From: Arthrobacter pascens
Lineage (GTDB): Bacteria > Actinomycetota > Actinomycetes > Actinomycetales > Micrococcaceae
NCBI RefSeq assembly: GCF_030816475.1
Contig: NZ_JAUSXF010000001.1
Span: forward strand, 558,001-622,000
Direction of reading: 5' to 3'
DNA: 64,000 bases
Of this stretch, positions 25,359 through 32,951 are shown piece after piece. Position 1 is the stretch's first letter. Every line of letters starts with the position of its first letter. The translations under genes and the position numbers were made by a program. The notes beneath the pieces are model-generated. The model saw only the letters and a program-made list of their open reading frames with translations, was not told the DNA's origin and made no database searches.

Positions 25359-27448
25359 GACTGTTTCCCCCGCTGGTTGATCAATCTCTCGACTTCATGC
25401 GTTCCCAGAATCCCGTCAGCTATGAACACGGTCACGCTGCGCCGCACCGGAGCACTGGGTTCGGCGATGACGGGCGTGTCCCAGGCAAGGGACTGGCCCA
25501 CGCCGGGATATCCCTCCACACGGACGAACCAGGGGTCGCGGGTGCCTTCCGAGGCGACGAACACCAGTGTGGCCGCGCCGCCGGTGAACTTCCCCGACCA
25601 GGCCAGCCACGGCGTGATACTCCCATGGACTGCAGCCTCACCGGTTCCGGCGGGGGTCCAGACGGTGGCTTCGGCGCATTCCGGGAACCGCCAGAAGAAG
25701 CCGCCGTAGCCGCCCCCGGTGCGGCCGTTCGATCCGGGGCTGCCGAGGCTGACCGGCCGGTCACCGGCCGGGGAGAGGGCGAAATCCAGTGTCAGCCGCC
25801 AGGCGGAATCACCGGCAGCGGCCCACCCCCAGGTGCGCCGCTCGTAGAGTACGGAGGCGCCGTCGGGACCGTTCCAGGCGAGGGTCTCGCTCAGCCGGCC
25901 ATCCCTTTCGGGGGAAGTGCTGTCATGTGAGGCCCGGACAGGGGAGGCGCTGTCAGGGGAGTCAGTGTCAGCTGAGCCAACGCGCACGATGCGCCCGTGG
26001 TCGGGCCGCCAGATGTATTCGCCGGCGGCACGGGTATAGGTGCGCCCGCCCCAGAAATTGATGCCGTCCACGTCCTGGAGTGCCACGCCAGCGCCAAGAT
26101 GCCACACATGGTCCAGCGGCTGGTGGTCTGTGACAACGGTTCCGGCGAGGGTGCGGACCGGGTGAAGGTAGGGCCGCGGCGACGAAATGGCGCGGACCCG
26201 GCTCCCATCCTGGTAGTCCGCGACGGGCTTACCGTCGATGGCGAACGTCCGGACCGGGGGCACGGTGCGGGCCCAGGGCAGACCCAGCTCCGCAAAGGTT
26301 GCCTGGGCCGTGACGGCCCGCCCGATCACTCCGGCAATGCCATGGACCACCGGGTGCGCGTCGTCGCCGTCGCCCTCCCAGCTGAGGTATTCAGGGCCGA
26401 TGTGCCGGGGCTCGGGTGCAGCGCGGATGGCTTCCAGTACGCATGTGAAGGCGCCGGTGTCGGCGAGGCCGGAGAGCAGCGGCGAGCCGGACTTCCGTGC
26501 CTCAATCAGGTTCTCCAGGAGGTCGGTCCGGCCGAAGGCTTCACGGCGCTCGCCATCCGGCGTGGTGATGACCAGTTCGTCCTCTGTGTAGAAAAACGTG
26601 ATGTCCCCGCGCGTCCCGTGGACAGTTACGGACGGATGCTCTTGTTCGGGGGCGCACAGGGTGAGCGCGCAGAGCAGGGTTTTTCCGGCGGCGGTGCGGA
26701 CCCGGATCACGGAGGTGTCGTCACTCTGGGTGTCATGCGCGCGGTAGAGGTCCGTCTCCACAGAGTCGACGTCGGCAATAGTGTGCGCGCCCGCCACACT
26801 GAGGGCGGTGGCAACAGCATGGGCCAGGGCATTGGTGGCCACGCCATCCACCACGTCTACACCGTCAAGGCTCCGCTTTCCGGCCCAGCGTGAGCGCTTG
26901 AAGTATCCCTTGGTCCGCAGCCACATCCCCTGGGCACTGAGGCCAAGCACGTCCCCGATGGCACCGGATTCGATGGTGTTGCTGATGGCCAGCAGGGCCT
27001 GGGAACCTAGGCTCTGGAAGCCCACCTGTACCAGTCGCCCAGCGGATTCTGCTGCTGCGAGGAGCTCCTGGAACTGGGCCATGGAGGCCACCGGCGGCTT
27101 TTCCACGTACACGTCAGCGCCGGCGCCGAGGGCCGCCAGGGCAAGGGGCGCGTGCGTCTGGATGGGTGTGGCCAGGATGACGACGTCGGGGACCGGTCCC
27201 GCTGCCAGCAACTCGTCCAGGGTGTTGTAGATAGCGACGGAACCCGCGAGCCTTCCCGCCTCCGGAGGATTAGGGTCCGCGACGCGGACCAGCTCTACAG
27301 CGCCGGCTTCCTCCAGCCTGGCCAGGTTCGCGAGGTGCTGCTGTCCAAAGCCGTGCACTCCCACCAAGGCAATGCGCGGGCGGACAGCAGGGATCCCGCT
27401 TCCTGCTGCGGAGAGGTCGGAGGCTACAGGGGCGGATTGTTGAATCAT
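25355..27448 (-). CDS. Gfo/Idh/MocA oxidoreductase fused to a PmoA-like (DUF6807) domain
   Basis: The 697-residue protein has two parts. Residues 20-395 form a Gfo/Idh/MocA dehydrogenase: RIALVGVHGFGQQHLANLARL, VELVRVADPNPP, and the catalytic EKPPVASMAQF near residue 115. Residues 400-697 match the PmoA family (DUF6807): DGKPVADY, SSPRPYLHPVRTLAGTVVTDHQPLDHVWHLG, INFWGGRTYTRAAGEY, and ATVWTPAGTGEAAVHGS toward the end. PmoA was named for methane oxygenase but occurs widely in sugar-utilisation clusters, where its role is not established. GAGGACATCG precedes the ATG. It is 15 bp after the esterase gene and overlaps the M24 gene. A PmoA-less paralogue lies at 37795-39021. Confidence 0.82.
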   Translation of the reverse strand: MIQQSAPVASDLSAAGSGIPAVRPRIALVGVHGFGQQHLANLARLEEAGAVELVRVADPNPPEAGRLAGSVAIYNTLDELLAAGPVPDVVILATPIQTHAPLALAALGAGADVYVEKPPVASMAQFQELLAAAESAGRLVQVGFQSLGSQALLAISNTIESGAIGDVLGLSAQGMWLRTKGYFKRSRWAGKRSLDGVDVVDGVATNALAHAVATALSVAGAHTIADVDSVETDLYRAHDTQSDDTSVIRVRTAAGKTLLCALTLCAPEQEHPSVTVHGTRGDITFFYTEDELVITTPDGERREAFGRTDLLENLIEARKSGSPLLSGLADTGAFTCVLEAIRAAPEPRHIGPEYLSWEGDGDDAHPVVHGIAGVIGRAVTAQATFAELGLPWARTVPPVRTFAIDGKPVADYQDGSRVRAISSPRPYLHPVRTLAGTVVTDHQPLDHVWHLGAGVALQDVDGINFWGGRTYTRAAGEYIWRPDHGRIVRVGSADTDSPDSASPVRASHDSTSPERDGRLSETLAWNGPDGASVLYERRTWGWAAAGDSAWRLTLDFALSPAGDRPVSLGSPGSNGRTGGGYGGFFWRFPECAEATVWTPAGTGEAAVHGSITPWLAWSGKFTGGAATLVFVASEGTRDPWFVRVEGYPGVGQSLAWDTPVIAEPSAPVRRSVTVFIADGILGTHEVERLINQRGKQS

Positions 27449-27463
27449 CGATGTCCTCGGGCG

Positions 27464-28624
27464 CTAAGGGTTGGGGGATGAACGGGTGCGGTCAGGCGGG
27501 CTTCCGGCGCCCAGGGTCCTGGCGAGATAGCTGATGGCTTCATGCTGCATTTCCGCTGTGAACATGTGGTTGCCGGGCCAAAAGCTGCCTGTGTAGGTAT
27601 CCCGTCCGTGCAGCGACTCCAGCATCCGGTGCGCGGCACGCATGCCTTGTTCCGGGAAGAGCTCGTCTGCCAGGGCGTACTGGACCAGGAAGCCGGCCGC
27701 GGCGGACCGGGCTGTCAGCTCCGGCCATTCGTCCAGTTTGCTGAGCCCGGGAGTCTGAAACAGCCAGGAATGGGCATCCACGTAGGCAGGAAGCAGCGAC
27801 TTGAACGTTGTCATCATGCACGTCACTACGTAGCTACGGATCCTGGGGCTGAGGGCGGCCAGCGTCAGGGAACGTCCACCGCCGCCGGAGAAGCCGATGC
27901 ATCCGATCCTGTCCGCGTCCACTCCCGGTAACCCGGCGAGGATCTCGAGAGCGGCAAGGTCATCGTGCGCCACCATTCCCGCCAGGCTGGTGCCCAGCAA
28001 CCCCGCGGCCTTGGCCACGGTGTCCTCATGGAATCCTGCGGCGCTGTTGTAGAGTTGCGCCTCGGAACCGACGACGCCGTCCTCCCGCCATTGCGCCTTC
28101 CTTGCCTCGAGCGCGGACGCTGTCCGCCAGGACGGGGCGGAGAGGTCAAAGCGCCGGCTGCCCCAGGCGAACGCGTCGTGGGCGAGGACAGCGAAGCCCC
28201 GGCGGGCGACATCTGTAGCCAAGGCGTGGCCGTCGTAGTAGCCAGGGCGTGCGGCCGCAGCCAGCGGGTGGGCTTCGGGAAGCTCCACGAGCCTGTCCGC
28301 GCCGCTGAACTTGTTGCCACCATGGCAATGCAGGGCCAGGACGCCAGGCAGCGGCCCGGATATTCCGGCGGGCCTGACCAGCCAGACTGTGGTCCGGGAA
28401 CCGAACCCCAACTGCCAGCTGAGCTGGGAGGTGGTGACGCCGTCGTACGTTTGTTCCCAATGGACCGTGACGTCAGGGGCCGGGAGAGCTCCGGGAATCC
28501 CGAGGACATCCGAAAGCTCCTGGGCTGCCGTGGCCGCTGCCTGGTAGCGGGGATTGTCCTGAACGTAGGCAGGCCAGTCCTCATAGCCCGCAATCGCGCT
28601 GGGCCGGATCGGCTGGACATTCAT
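27464..28624 (-). CDS. Alpha/beta-hydrolase, acetylesterase or dienelactone hydrolase type
   Basis: The 386-residue cytoplasmic protein has the alpha/beta-hydrolase core: LPGVLALHCHGGNKFSGA near residue 95 (oxyanion HGG), FAVLAHDAFAWGSRRFD near residue 145, the nucleophile elbow IGCIGFSGGGGRSLTLAAL near residue 245, an acidic residue in QYALADELFPEQGM and the histidine in GSFWPGNHMFTAEMQ. The family contains acetylxylan esterase-like and DLH-like enzymes found in polysaccharide clusters; no signal peptide is present. First gene of a three-gene operon (esterase, Gfo/Idh-PmoA, M24), divergent from the CUT1 importer, so removal of an ester group from an imported sugar is a reasonable inference. 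Confidence 0.72.
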   Translation of the reverse strand: MNVQPIRPSAIAGYEDWPAYVQDNPRYQAAATAAQELSDVLGIPGALPAPDVTVHWEQTYDGVTTSQLSWQLGFGSRTTVWLVRPAGISGPLPGVLALHCHGGNKFSGADRLVELPEAHPLAAAARPGYYDGHALATDVARRGFAVLAHDAFAWGSRRFDLSAPSWRTASALEARKAQWREDGVVGSEAQLYNSAAGFHEDTVAKAAGLLGTSLAGMVAHDDLAALEILAGLPGVDADRIGCIGFSGGGGRSLTLAALSPRIRSYVVTCMMTTFKSLLPAYVDAHSWLFQTPGLSKLDEWPELTARSAAAGFLVQYALADELFPEQGMRAAHRMLESLHGRDTYTGSFWPGNHMFTAEMQHEAISYLARTLGAGSPPDRTRSSPNP

Positions 28625-28783
28625 CTCACGGGCCTGCCTGTCGTCGAGGGGTCTGCGTTCAGTTGCCTGGCATGCGTGTTGGTCACCGCGGAAGGTCTGT
28701 CCAGGTTCTGGTCGTCTCCGTAAATGAAGCCTTCGGAGCTTCCTGGGGGTTCATCTTCCGAAGAGTACATGGGTGTTGAACTT

Positions 28784-28819
28784 GTTCAGGACCTCCATCG
28801 TGTTCAGGACCTCCATGGT
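28784..28819. repeat. 18-bp tandem duplication
   Basis: GTTCAGGACCTCCATCGT (28784-28801) is followed directly by GTTCAGGACCTCCATGGT (28802-28819), differing at one base. It sits in the divergent control region. Confidence 0.85.
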
Positions 28820-28934
28820 GCCCGACCGTCCGGCCGGGAAGGCCAGCGGCGATTCGATGTCATCTTTGCCGGGCATGGAGGTACATGGCTTCCCTTTGGG
28901 TCGACGGTGAAACCTTGGAGCGATCTCCTCACAC

Positions 28935-28948
28935 AGAAAACGCTTTCT
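28935..28948. promoter_or_regulatory. LacI-type operator
   Basis: AGAAAACGCTTTCT is identical to the operator at 15142-15155. It overlaps the candidate -35 of the importer promoter, about 200 bp before the small ORF at 29142. Confidence 0.7.
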
Positions 28949-29141
28949 CAAAAACTAACAAAGGGCTATACAGGAGTCAAGAAACCGTTTACTTTGGTAC
29001 GGACCGCATTCAACGTTTCCCGCCCAGGAGCTCAATGTGGCAGCCTGCAACAGCCCCTCTCCATTGAGGGCGGACCCTACATCGATCGTCCTACGATGAT
29101 CAATCACGACGTGGATGGCCACGATGACCAAAGGAGACCAT

Positions 29142-29240
29142 ATGGCCGCTAGGCACATACCCAGAATTTCGGCGCGATGTGCGGCTGTAAAGTCCGTGCT
29201 GCCCGCAGCAGGCCTGCTGCGACCGGCGGAGTCGTCCTGA
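29142..29240 (+). CDS. 32-residue ORF coupled to ABC permease gene
   Basis: This ORF is preceded by AAAGGAG seven bases before its ATG, one of the best ribosome-binding sites in the window. It runs 32 codons (starting MAARHIPRISARCAAVKSVL) and stops at 29238-29240, where TGATG overlaps the permease start. The permease's own upstream sequence has only a weak GGCGGA. Translation of the small ORF probably delivers ribosomes to the permease gene. The peptide is arginine/alanine-rich with no recognised family. It could be a leader peptide, a coupling device or a degenerate N-terminal remnant. Confidence 0.5.
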   Translation: MAARHIPRISARCAAVKSVLPAAGLLRPAESS

Positions 29241-30184
29241 TGAGCGCCATCAGCGAACTCAGTTCCCTTGCCAAGCGCAAAGCGCCGGTAACTGCCGAAG
29301 AGAAGAAGGCAAACGGCCGGGACAACAAGGCCGCCTACATCTTCCTCTTGCCCTGGCTCGTGGGCCTGGTGGCGATCACCATCGGTCCTATGCTGATGTC
29401 CCTGTATCTGTCCTTCACGGACTACAACCTGCTTCAGCCGCCGGAATGGACGGGCTTGGACAACTTCATCAGGATGTTCAGCGATGCCCGGCTCCATAAC
29501 TCACTGCGGGTAACCTTCACGTACGTTCTCGTGGGCGTTCCGCTGCAGCTTGCCGTTGCCCTCCTGATTGCACTCGTGCTGGACAAGGGGCTCCGGGCGC
29601 TTCCCTTCTACCGCTCGGTGTTCTATTTGCCGTCGCTGCTGGGCGGCTCGGTGGCTGTTGCCATTCTGTGGAAGCAGATCTTCGGAACCACAGGCCTGGT
29701 GAACCAGGTCCTGGCGATGTTCGGAATCCAGGGCCCGGGGTGGATTTCCGATCCCAGCACAGCCTTGGGATCCATCATCCTGCTGCATGTGTGGACCTTT
29801 GGTGCCCCCATGATCATCTTCCTGGCCGGACTCCGGCAGATCCCTGCAATGTATTACGAGGCCGCGAAGGTTGACGGCGCCGGTACGCTCCAGCAGTTCT
29901 GGCGGATCACCCTGCCGATGCTGAGCCCCATCATCTTCTTCAACCTTGTGCTTCAGATCATTGGATCATTCCAGTCCTTCACACAGGCGTTCATCGTCTC
30001 CGGCGGCAACGGCGGCCCATCGGACTCGACGATGTTCTTCACGCTGTATCTGTACCAGAAGGGTTTTGGCCAGTTCGACATGGGATATGCCTCCGCCATG
30101 GCATGGTTCCTGCTGGTCATTATCGGTGTGTTCACCGCCATCAACTTCATCGCCGCAAAGTATTGGGTTTTCTATGACGACTAA
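29240..30184 (+). CDS. CUT1 ABC sugar importer permease, MalF/UgpA-like
   Basis: A 314-residue membrane protein forming half of the translocation channel. A 45-residue charged N-terminus is followed by six predicted membrane helices (YIFLLPWLVGLVAITIGPML as the first) and the EAA loop (YEAAKVDGAGTLQQFWRITLPML) that contacts the ATPase. Membership of the CUT1 family is clear; the transported sugar is inferred to be an oligosaccharide from the esterase/oxidoreductase operon opposite. ATG 29240 overlaps the stop of the 32-codon ORF. The second permease overlaps its end by 11 bp. Confidence 0.92.
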   Translation: MSAISELSSLAKRKAPVTAEEKKANGRDNKAAYIFLLPWLVGLVAITIGPMLMSLYLSFTDYNLLQPPEWTGLDNFIRMFSDARLHNSLRVTFTYVLVGVPLQLAVALLIALVLDKGLRALPFYRSVFYLPSLLGGSVAVAILWKQIFGTTGLVNQVLAMFGIQGPGWISDPSTALGSIILLHVWTFGAPMIIFLAGLRQIPAMYYEAAKVDGAGTLQQFWRITLPMLSPIIFFNLVLQIIGSFQSFTQAFIVSGGNGGPSDSTMFFTLYLYQKGFGQFDMGYASAMAWFLLVIIGVFTAINFIAAKYWVFYDD

Positions 30185-31118
30185 GCTTGAGACGCTGCCG
30201 ATTCAGGACAAGAAGTCCGCCGGCAAGCCAAAGAACCACCGCGGGCCGAAGAGAGCCAGGGAATCCCGTGGCACGCTCGCATTCAGCCGGGCGGCACGCA
30301 CCAAGGCCCTGACGAAGCATGCAATCCTGATCCTGGCCGGCGGCCTGATGATCTACCCGCTGCTGTGGATGGTGGTCTCATCGCTCCGGTCCAACGAACT
30401 CATCTTCCGCGAGCCGGGCCTTTGGCTCAACAGCCTGGAGATGGGCAACTACACGGACGGCTGGTCCGCGCTGACCCATCCGTTCGGCCACTACATGCTG
30501 AATTCCGCCGTTGTGGTCCTCGGGTCCATCCTGGGCAACCTGATCTCGTGCTCCATGGCGGCCTACGCCTTTGCCCGGCTGCAGTTCACAGGCAAGAAGC
30601 TGTTCTTCGGCATCATGCTGCTGACCATCATGCTGCCATTCCATGTGGTGATTGTGCCGCAGTACATCCTGTTCTCGCAGATCGGATGGGTGAACACGTT
30701 CTGGCCTCTCCTGGTGCCCAAGTTTCTCGCTACGGATGCGTTCTTCGTGTTCCTGATGGTCCAGTTCATCCGGGGTATCCCCAAGGATCTTGACGAGGCT
30801 GCCAGGATCGACGGCGCCGGCCACCCGCGGATCTTCCTCCGGGTCATCCTGCCGCTCATGGTGCCCGCCCTGGCCACCACCACCATCTTCACCTTCATCT
30901 GGACGTGGAACGACTTCTTTGGGGCCCTCATCTATCTGACGGATCCGGACATGTTCACCGTTCCGGTGGCTCTGCGGGCCTTTGTGGATTCACAGTCCGC
31001 CACCAGTTGGGGATCGCTGTTCGCGATGTCCATTGTGTCCCTGCTGCCTGTGTTCCTGGTGTTCCTCTTTGGCCAGAGGTTCCTCATCAAGGGAATCGCT
31101 ACCACGGGCATCAAATAG
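30174..31118 (+). CDS. CUT1 ABC sugar importer permease, MalG/UgpE-like
   Basis: The 314-residue partner permease has a basic 45-residue N-terminus (GKPKNHRGPKRARESRG), six membrane helices beginning at ILILAGGLMIYPLLWMVVSS, and the EAA loop DEAARIDGAGHPRIFLRVILPLM. The ATG at 30174 lies inside the end of the first permease gene, so the two are translationally coupled. The C-terminus (FGQRFLIKGIATTGIK) is the usual MalG-type ending. No ATP-binding subunit gene is present in the cluster, so a shared MsmK-like ATPase encoded elsewhere is expected. Confidence 0.92.
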   Translation: MTTKLETLPIQDKKSAGKPKNHRGPKRARESRGTLAFSRAARTKALTKHAILILAGGLMIYPLLWMVVSSLRSNELIFREPGLWLNSLEMGNYTDGWSALTHPFGHYMLNSAVVVLGSILGNLISCSMAAYAFARLQFTGKKLFFGIMLLTIMLPFHVVIVPQYILFSQIGWVNTFWPLLVPKFLATDAFFVFLMVQFIRGIPKDLDEAARIDGAGHPRIFLRVILPLMVPALATTTIFTFIWTWNDFFGALIYLTDPDMFTVPVALRAFVDSQSATSWGSLFAMSIVSLLPVFLVFLFGQRFLIKGIATTGIK

Positions 31119-31232
31119 GCTGCGCTGCTCCTTGTTCGGCGTGGCCGCTCTCAGGCCGGCCAAAAGCATCGTGCCGCTTTTGGCGTGGCCTTGGGCGGGG
31201 GCAAAGCCGGTTCATGGAGATCGCAAAATAAG

Positions 31233-31245
31233 CTTGTATTACAAG
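31233..31245. promoter_or_regulatory. CTTGTA palindrome
   Basis: CTTGTATTACAAG is a perfect 13-bp palindrome around a central T, followed ten bases later by a second CTTGTA half-site (31253-31258). It lies in the 212-bp gap before the binding-protein gene. It resembles GntR-type operators, but no regulator is assigned. Confidence 0.5.
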
Positions 31246-31271
31246 TTCCACACTTGTAGTATCAGATCTTA

Positions 31272-31285
31272 AGAAAACGGTTCCT
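31272..31285. promoter_or_regulatory. Degenerate LacI-type operator
   Basis: AGAAAACGGTTCCT keeps the GAAAACG half of the 15142/28935 operators with a weaker right half. It lies 46 bp before the binding-protein start and suggests separate control of this highly expressed gene. Confidence 0.45.
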
Positions 31286-31330
31286 CATTCTTTCCCCAGC
31301 AAACAAGATCAAAGAAGATCGGAGTTCCCA

Positions 31331-32692
31331 GTGCCGCTTTTTCCCCACTCTGACCCTGCAGCCAAGAAACATTCTGCAGAGACCCCATCCAACGGCGCAA
31401 AGCGCCGCCTACGCAAGACGGGCGTCGTTGCCGCCGCAGCCGCCGTCGTCCTGGCCCTGAGTGCCTGCGGAGGGGGAGCCGCTCCGCAGAGCGCAGACGG
31501 TAAAGTCGAGCTCCGCTTCTCATGGTGGGGCGGCGATAAGCGGGCCCAGCTGACGCAGGCCGCGATTGCCGCATTCGAGGCCGAGAACCCGAACATCAAG
31601 ATCAAGCCGGAATTCGGCGACTGGAGCGGATACTGGGACAAGCTCGCCACCCAAATGGCAGCCAACGACGCCCCGGACATCATCCAGATGGACGAGAAAT
31701 ACATCACCGAGTACTCCAGCAGAGGGGCCCTGCTGGATCTCTCCAAGTACGACATCGATACCTCCAAGCTTGATGAAGCCGCCCTGAACGCAGGCAAAGG
31801 ACCCAAGGGCCTGACTGGCATCGCGGCCGGCATCAACGCCGCGACCATCCTTGCCAACCCTGCTGTCTTCAAGGCCGCGGGGGTTGCACTTCCTGATGAC
31901 AAGACCTGGACATGGGAAGACTTCGGGCGTATTGCCGCGGAAGTTACGGCCAAATCGCCGAAGGGCACGTATGGTGCAGCGGCCTATGGGACAGACGAAG
32001 CCTCACTGGGCGTCTGGCTCCGGCAGAACGGCAAATCCCTGTACACCTCGGACGGAAAGCTGGGCTTCGAGCCTGGTGACATCGCCGAGTGGTGGGCGTT
32101 CCTGAAGGAACTCAGCGAGAAAAAGGCCGTCCCTTCGGCATCCGAGGTGGTGGAGGCCGAGGCTGCACCGCTGGACCAAAGCGGCCTGGCCACGGGCAAG
32201 AACGGGATGGCCTTCTGGTGGTCCAACCAGGAGCCCGCGCTGGAGAAGGCAGCGGGCAGCGAACTGCAGATCCTGCGTTTCCCGTCCAAAACCGGGAAGT
32301 CCGCAGACGCACAGCTCTGGTACAAGGCTTCCCAGTTCTGGTCGGCATCCTCACGGACCAAGCACCCTAAGGAAACAGCCAAGTTCATTAACTTCCTGAC
32401 CAACAACACCAAAGCAGGCGAAGCTCTGCTGGCCGACCGCGGGGTTTACCCCAACTCTGATGTCCGGGCAGCCATAGCATCCAAGCTGACGCCCGCCGAC
32501 ACCAAGGTCGTCAAGTTCATTGACCAGATCAAGGACGAGCTCGGTGAGGCTCCGGCTCCGCCGCCAAAGGGCGCAGGCGCTATCCAGGAAATCGTCAAGC
32601 GGTACACGTCCGAGGTCCTCTTCAACAGGCTGTCCACCGATGATGCCGGCAAGAAGGCAGTCGACGAAATGAAGTCGGCCATCAGCAGCTAA
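31331..32692 (+). CDS. ABC sugar-binding lipoprotein (SBP family 1)
   Basis: The 453-residue lipoprotein binds the sugar outside the membrane and delivers it to the two upstream permeases. A twin-basic N-terminus (AKRRLRKTG) leads into a hydrophobic segment and the lipobox LSACGGG, with C46 as the lipidated residue. The mature part matches family 1 binding proteins: LRFSWWGGDKRAQLTQAAIAAFEAENP, then ANDAPDIIQMDEKYI, and WWSNQEPALEKAAG. The GTG at 31331 was used because AGATCGGAGTTCC lies upstream. Order permease-permease-SBP is unusual but known; a separate promoter is likely in the 212-bp gap. Confidence 0.93.
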   Translation: MPLFPHSDPAAKKHSAETPSNGAKRRLRKTGVVAAAAAVVLALSACGGGAAPQSADGKVELRFSWWGGDKRAQLTQAAIAAFEAENPNIKIKPEFGDWSGYWDKLATQMAANDAPDIIQMDEKYITEYSSRGALLDLSKYDIDTSKLDEAALNAGKGPKGLTGIAAGINAATILANPAVFKAAGVALPDDKTWTWEDFGRIAAEVTAKSPKGTYGAAAYGTDEASLGVWLRQNGKSLYTSDGKLGFEPGDIAEWWAFLKELSEKKAVPSASEVVEAEAAPLDQSGLATGKNGMAFWWSNQEPALEKAAGSELQILRFPSKTGKSADAQLWYKASQFWSASSRTKHPKETAKFINFLTNNTKAGEALLADRGVYPNSDVRAAIASKLTPADTKVVKFIDQIKDELGEAPAPPPKGAGAIQEIVKRYTSEVLFNRLSTDDAGKKAVDEMKSAISS

Positions 32693-32776
32693 GTTTCACA
32701 CCGCCAACAGGGCCCTCGATTGACCCTGCGAACGTCTCGTTTATTTGGGGGGACGTCCGACGGCGGGTGGCGGCTT

Positions 32777-32814
32777 CCGTCCCGACTGGAACCTTTTGGT
32801 TCCAGCCGGGACGG
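32777..32814 (+). terminator. Hairpin terminator after the binding-protein gene
   Basis: Arms of 17 bp (32777-32793 and 32798-32814) pair with a single mismatch around a TTTT loop, followed by AGTTGTTT. It ends the importer transcript and separates it from the convergent HNH gene. Confidence 0.8.
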
Positions 32815-32951
32815 AGTTGTTTAAGGGCGTTTCAGCTGTCCAGCATTCACACTCTTGCCGCTAATCCGGGCCGTTTTGGTTTCGCCCGAATGACTTGTAC
32901 TTACCCATACGGGCTCCGACTCGGAGGGCGGGGGCATATTCGCCGCCCGCG

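Larger units (their letters stand above)
28625..29141. promoter_or_regulatory. Divergent regulatory region, about 517 bp
   Basis: No convincing gene is present here. The sequence holds a tandem duplication (28784-28819), a LacI-type operator (28935-28948) and a weaker AAACCGTTT site near 28983-28991. TATACA (28967-28972) is a candidate -10 for the importer, with the operator overlapping its -35 region at TTTCTC (28944-28949). Confidence 0.5.

Noticed and set aside
28724..29152. A 142-codon plus-strand frame in the divergent control region
   Set aside because: It runs across tandem repeats, an operator and a candidate promoter, with no RBS or conserved motif.
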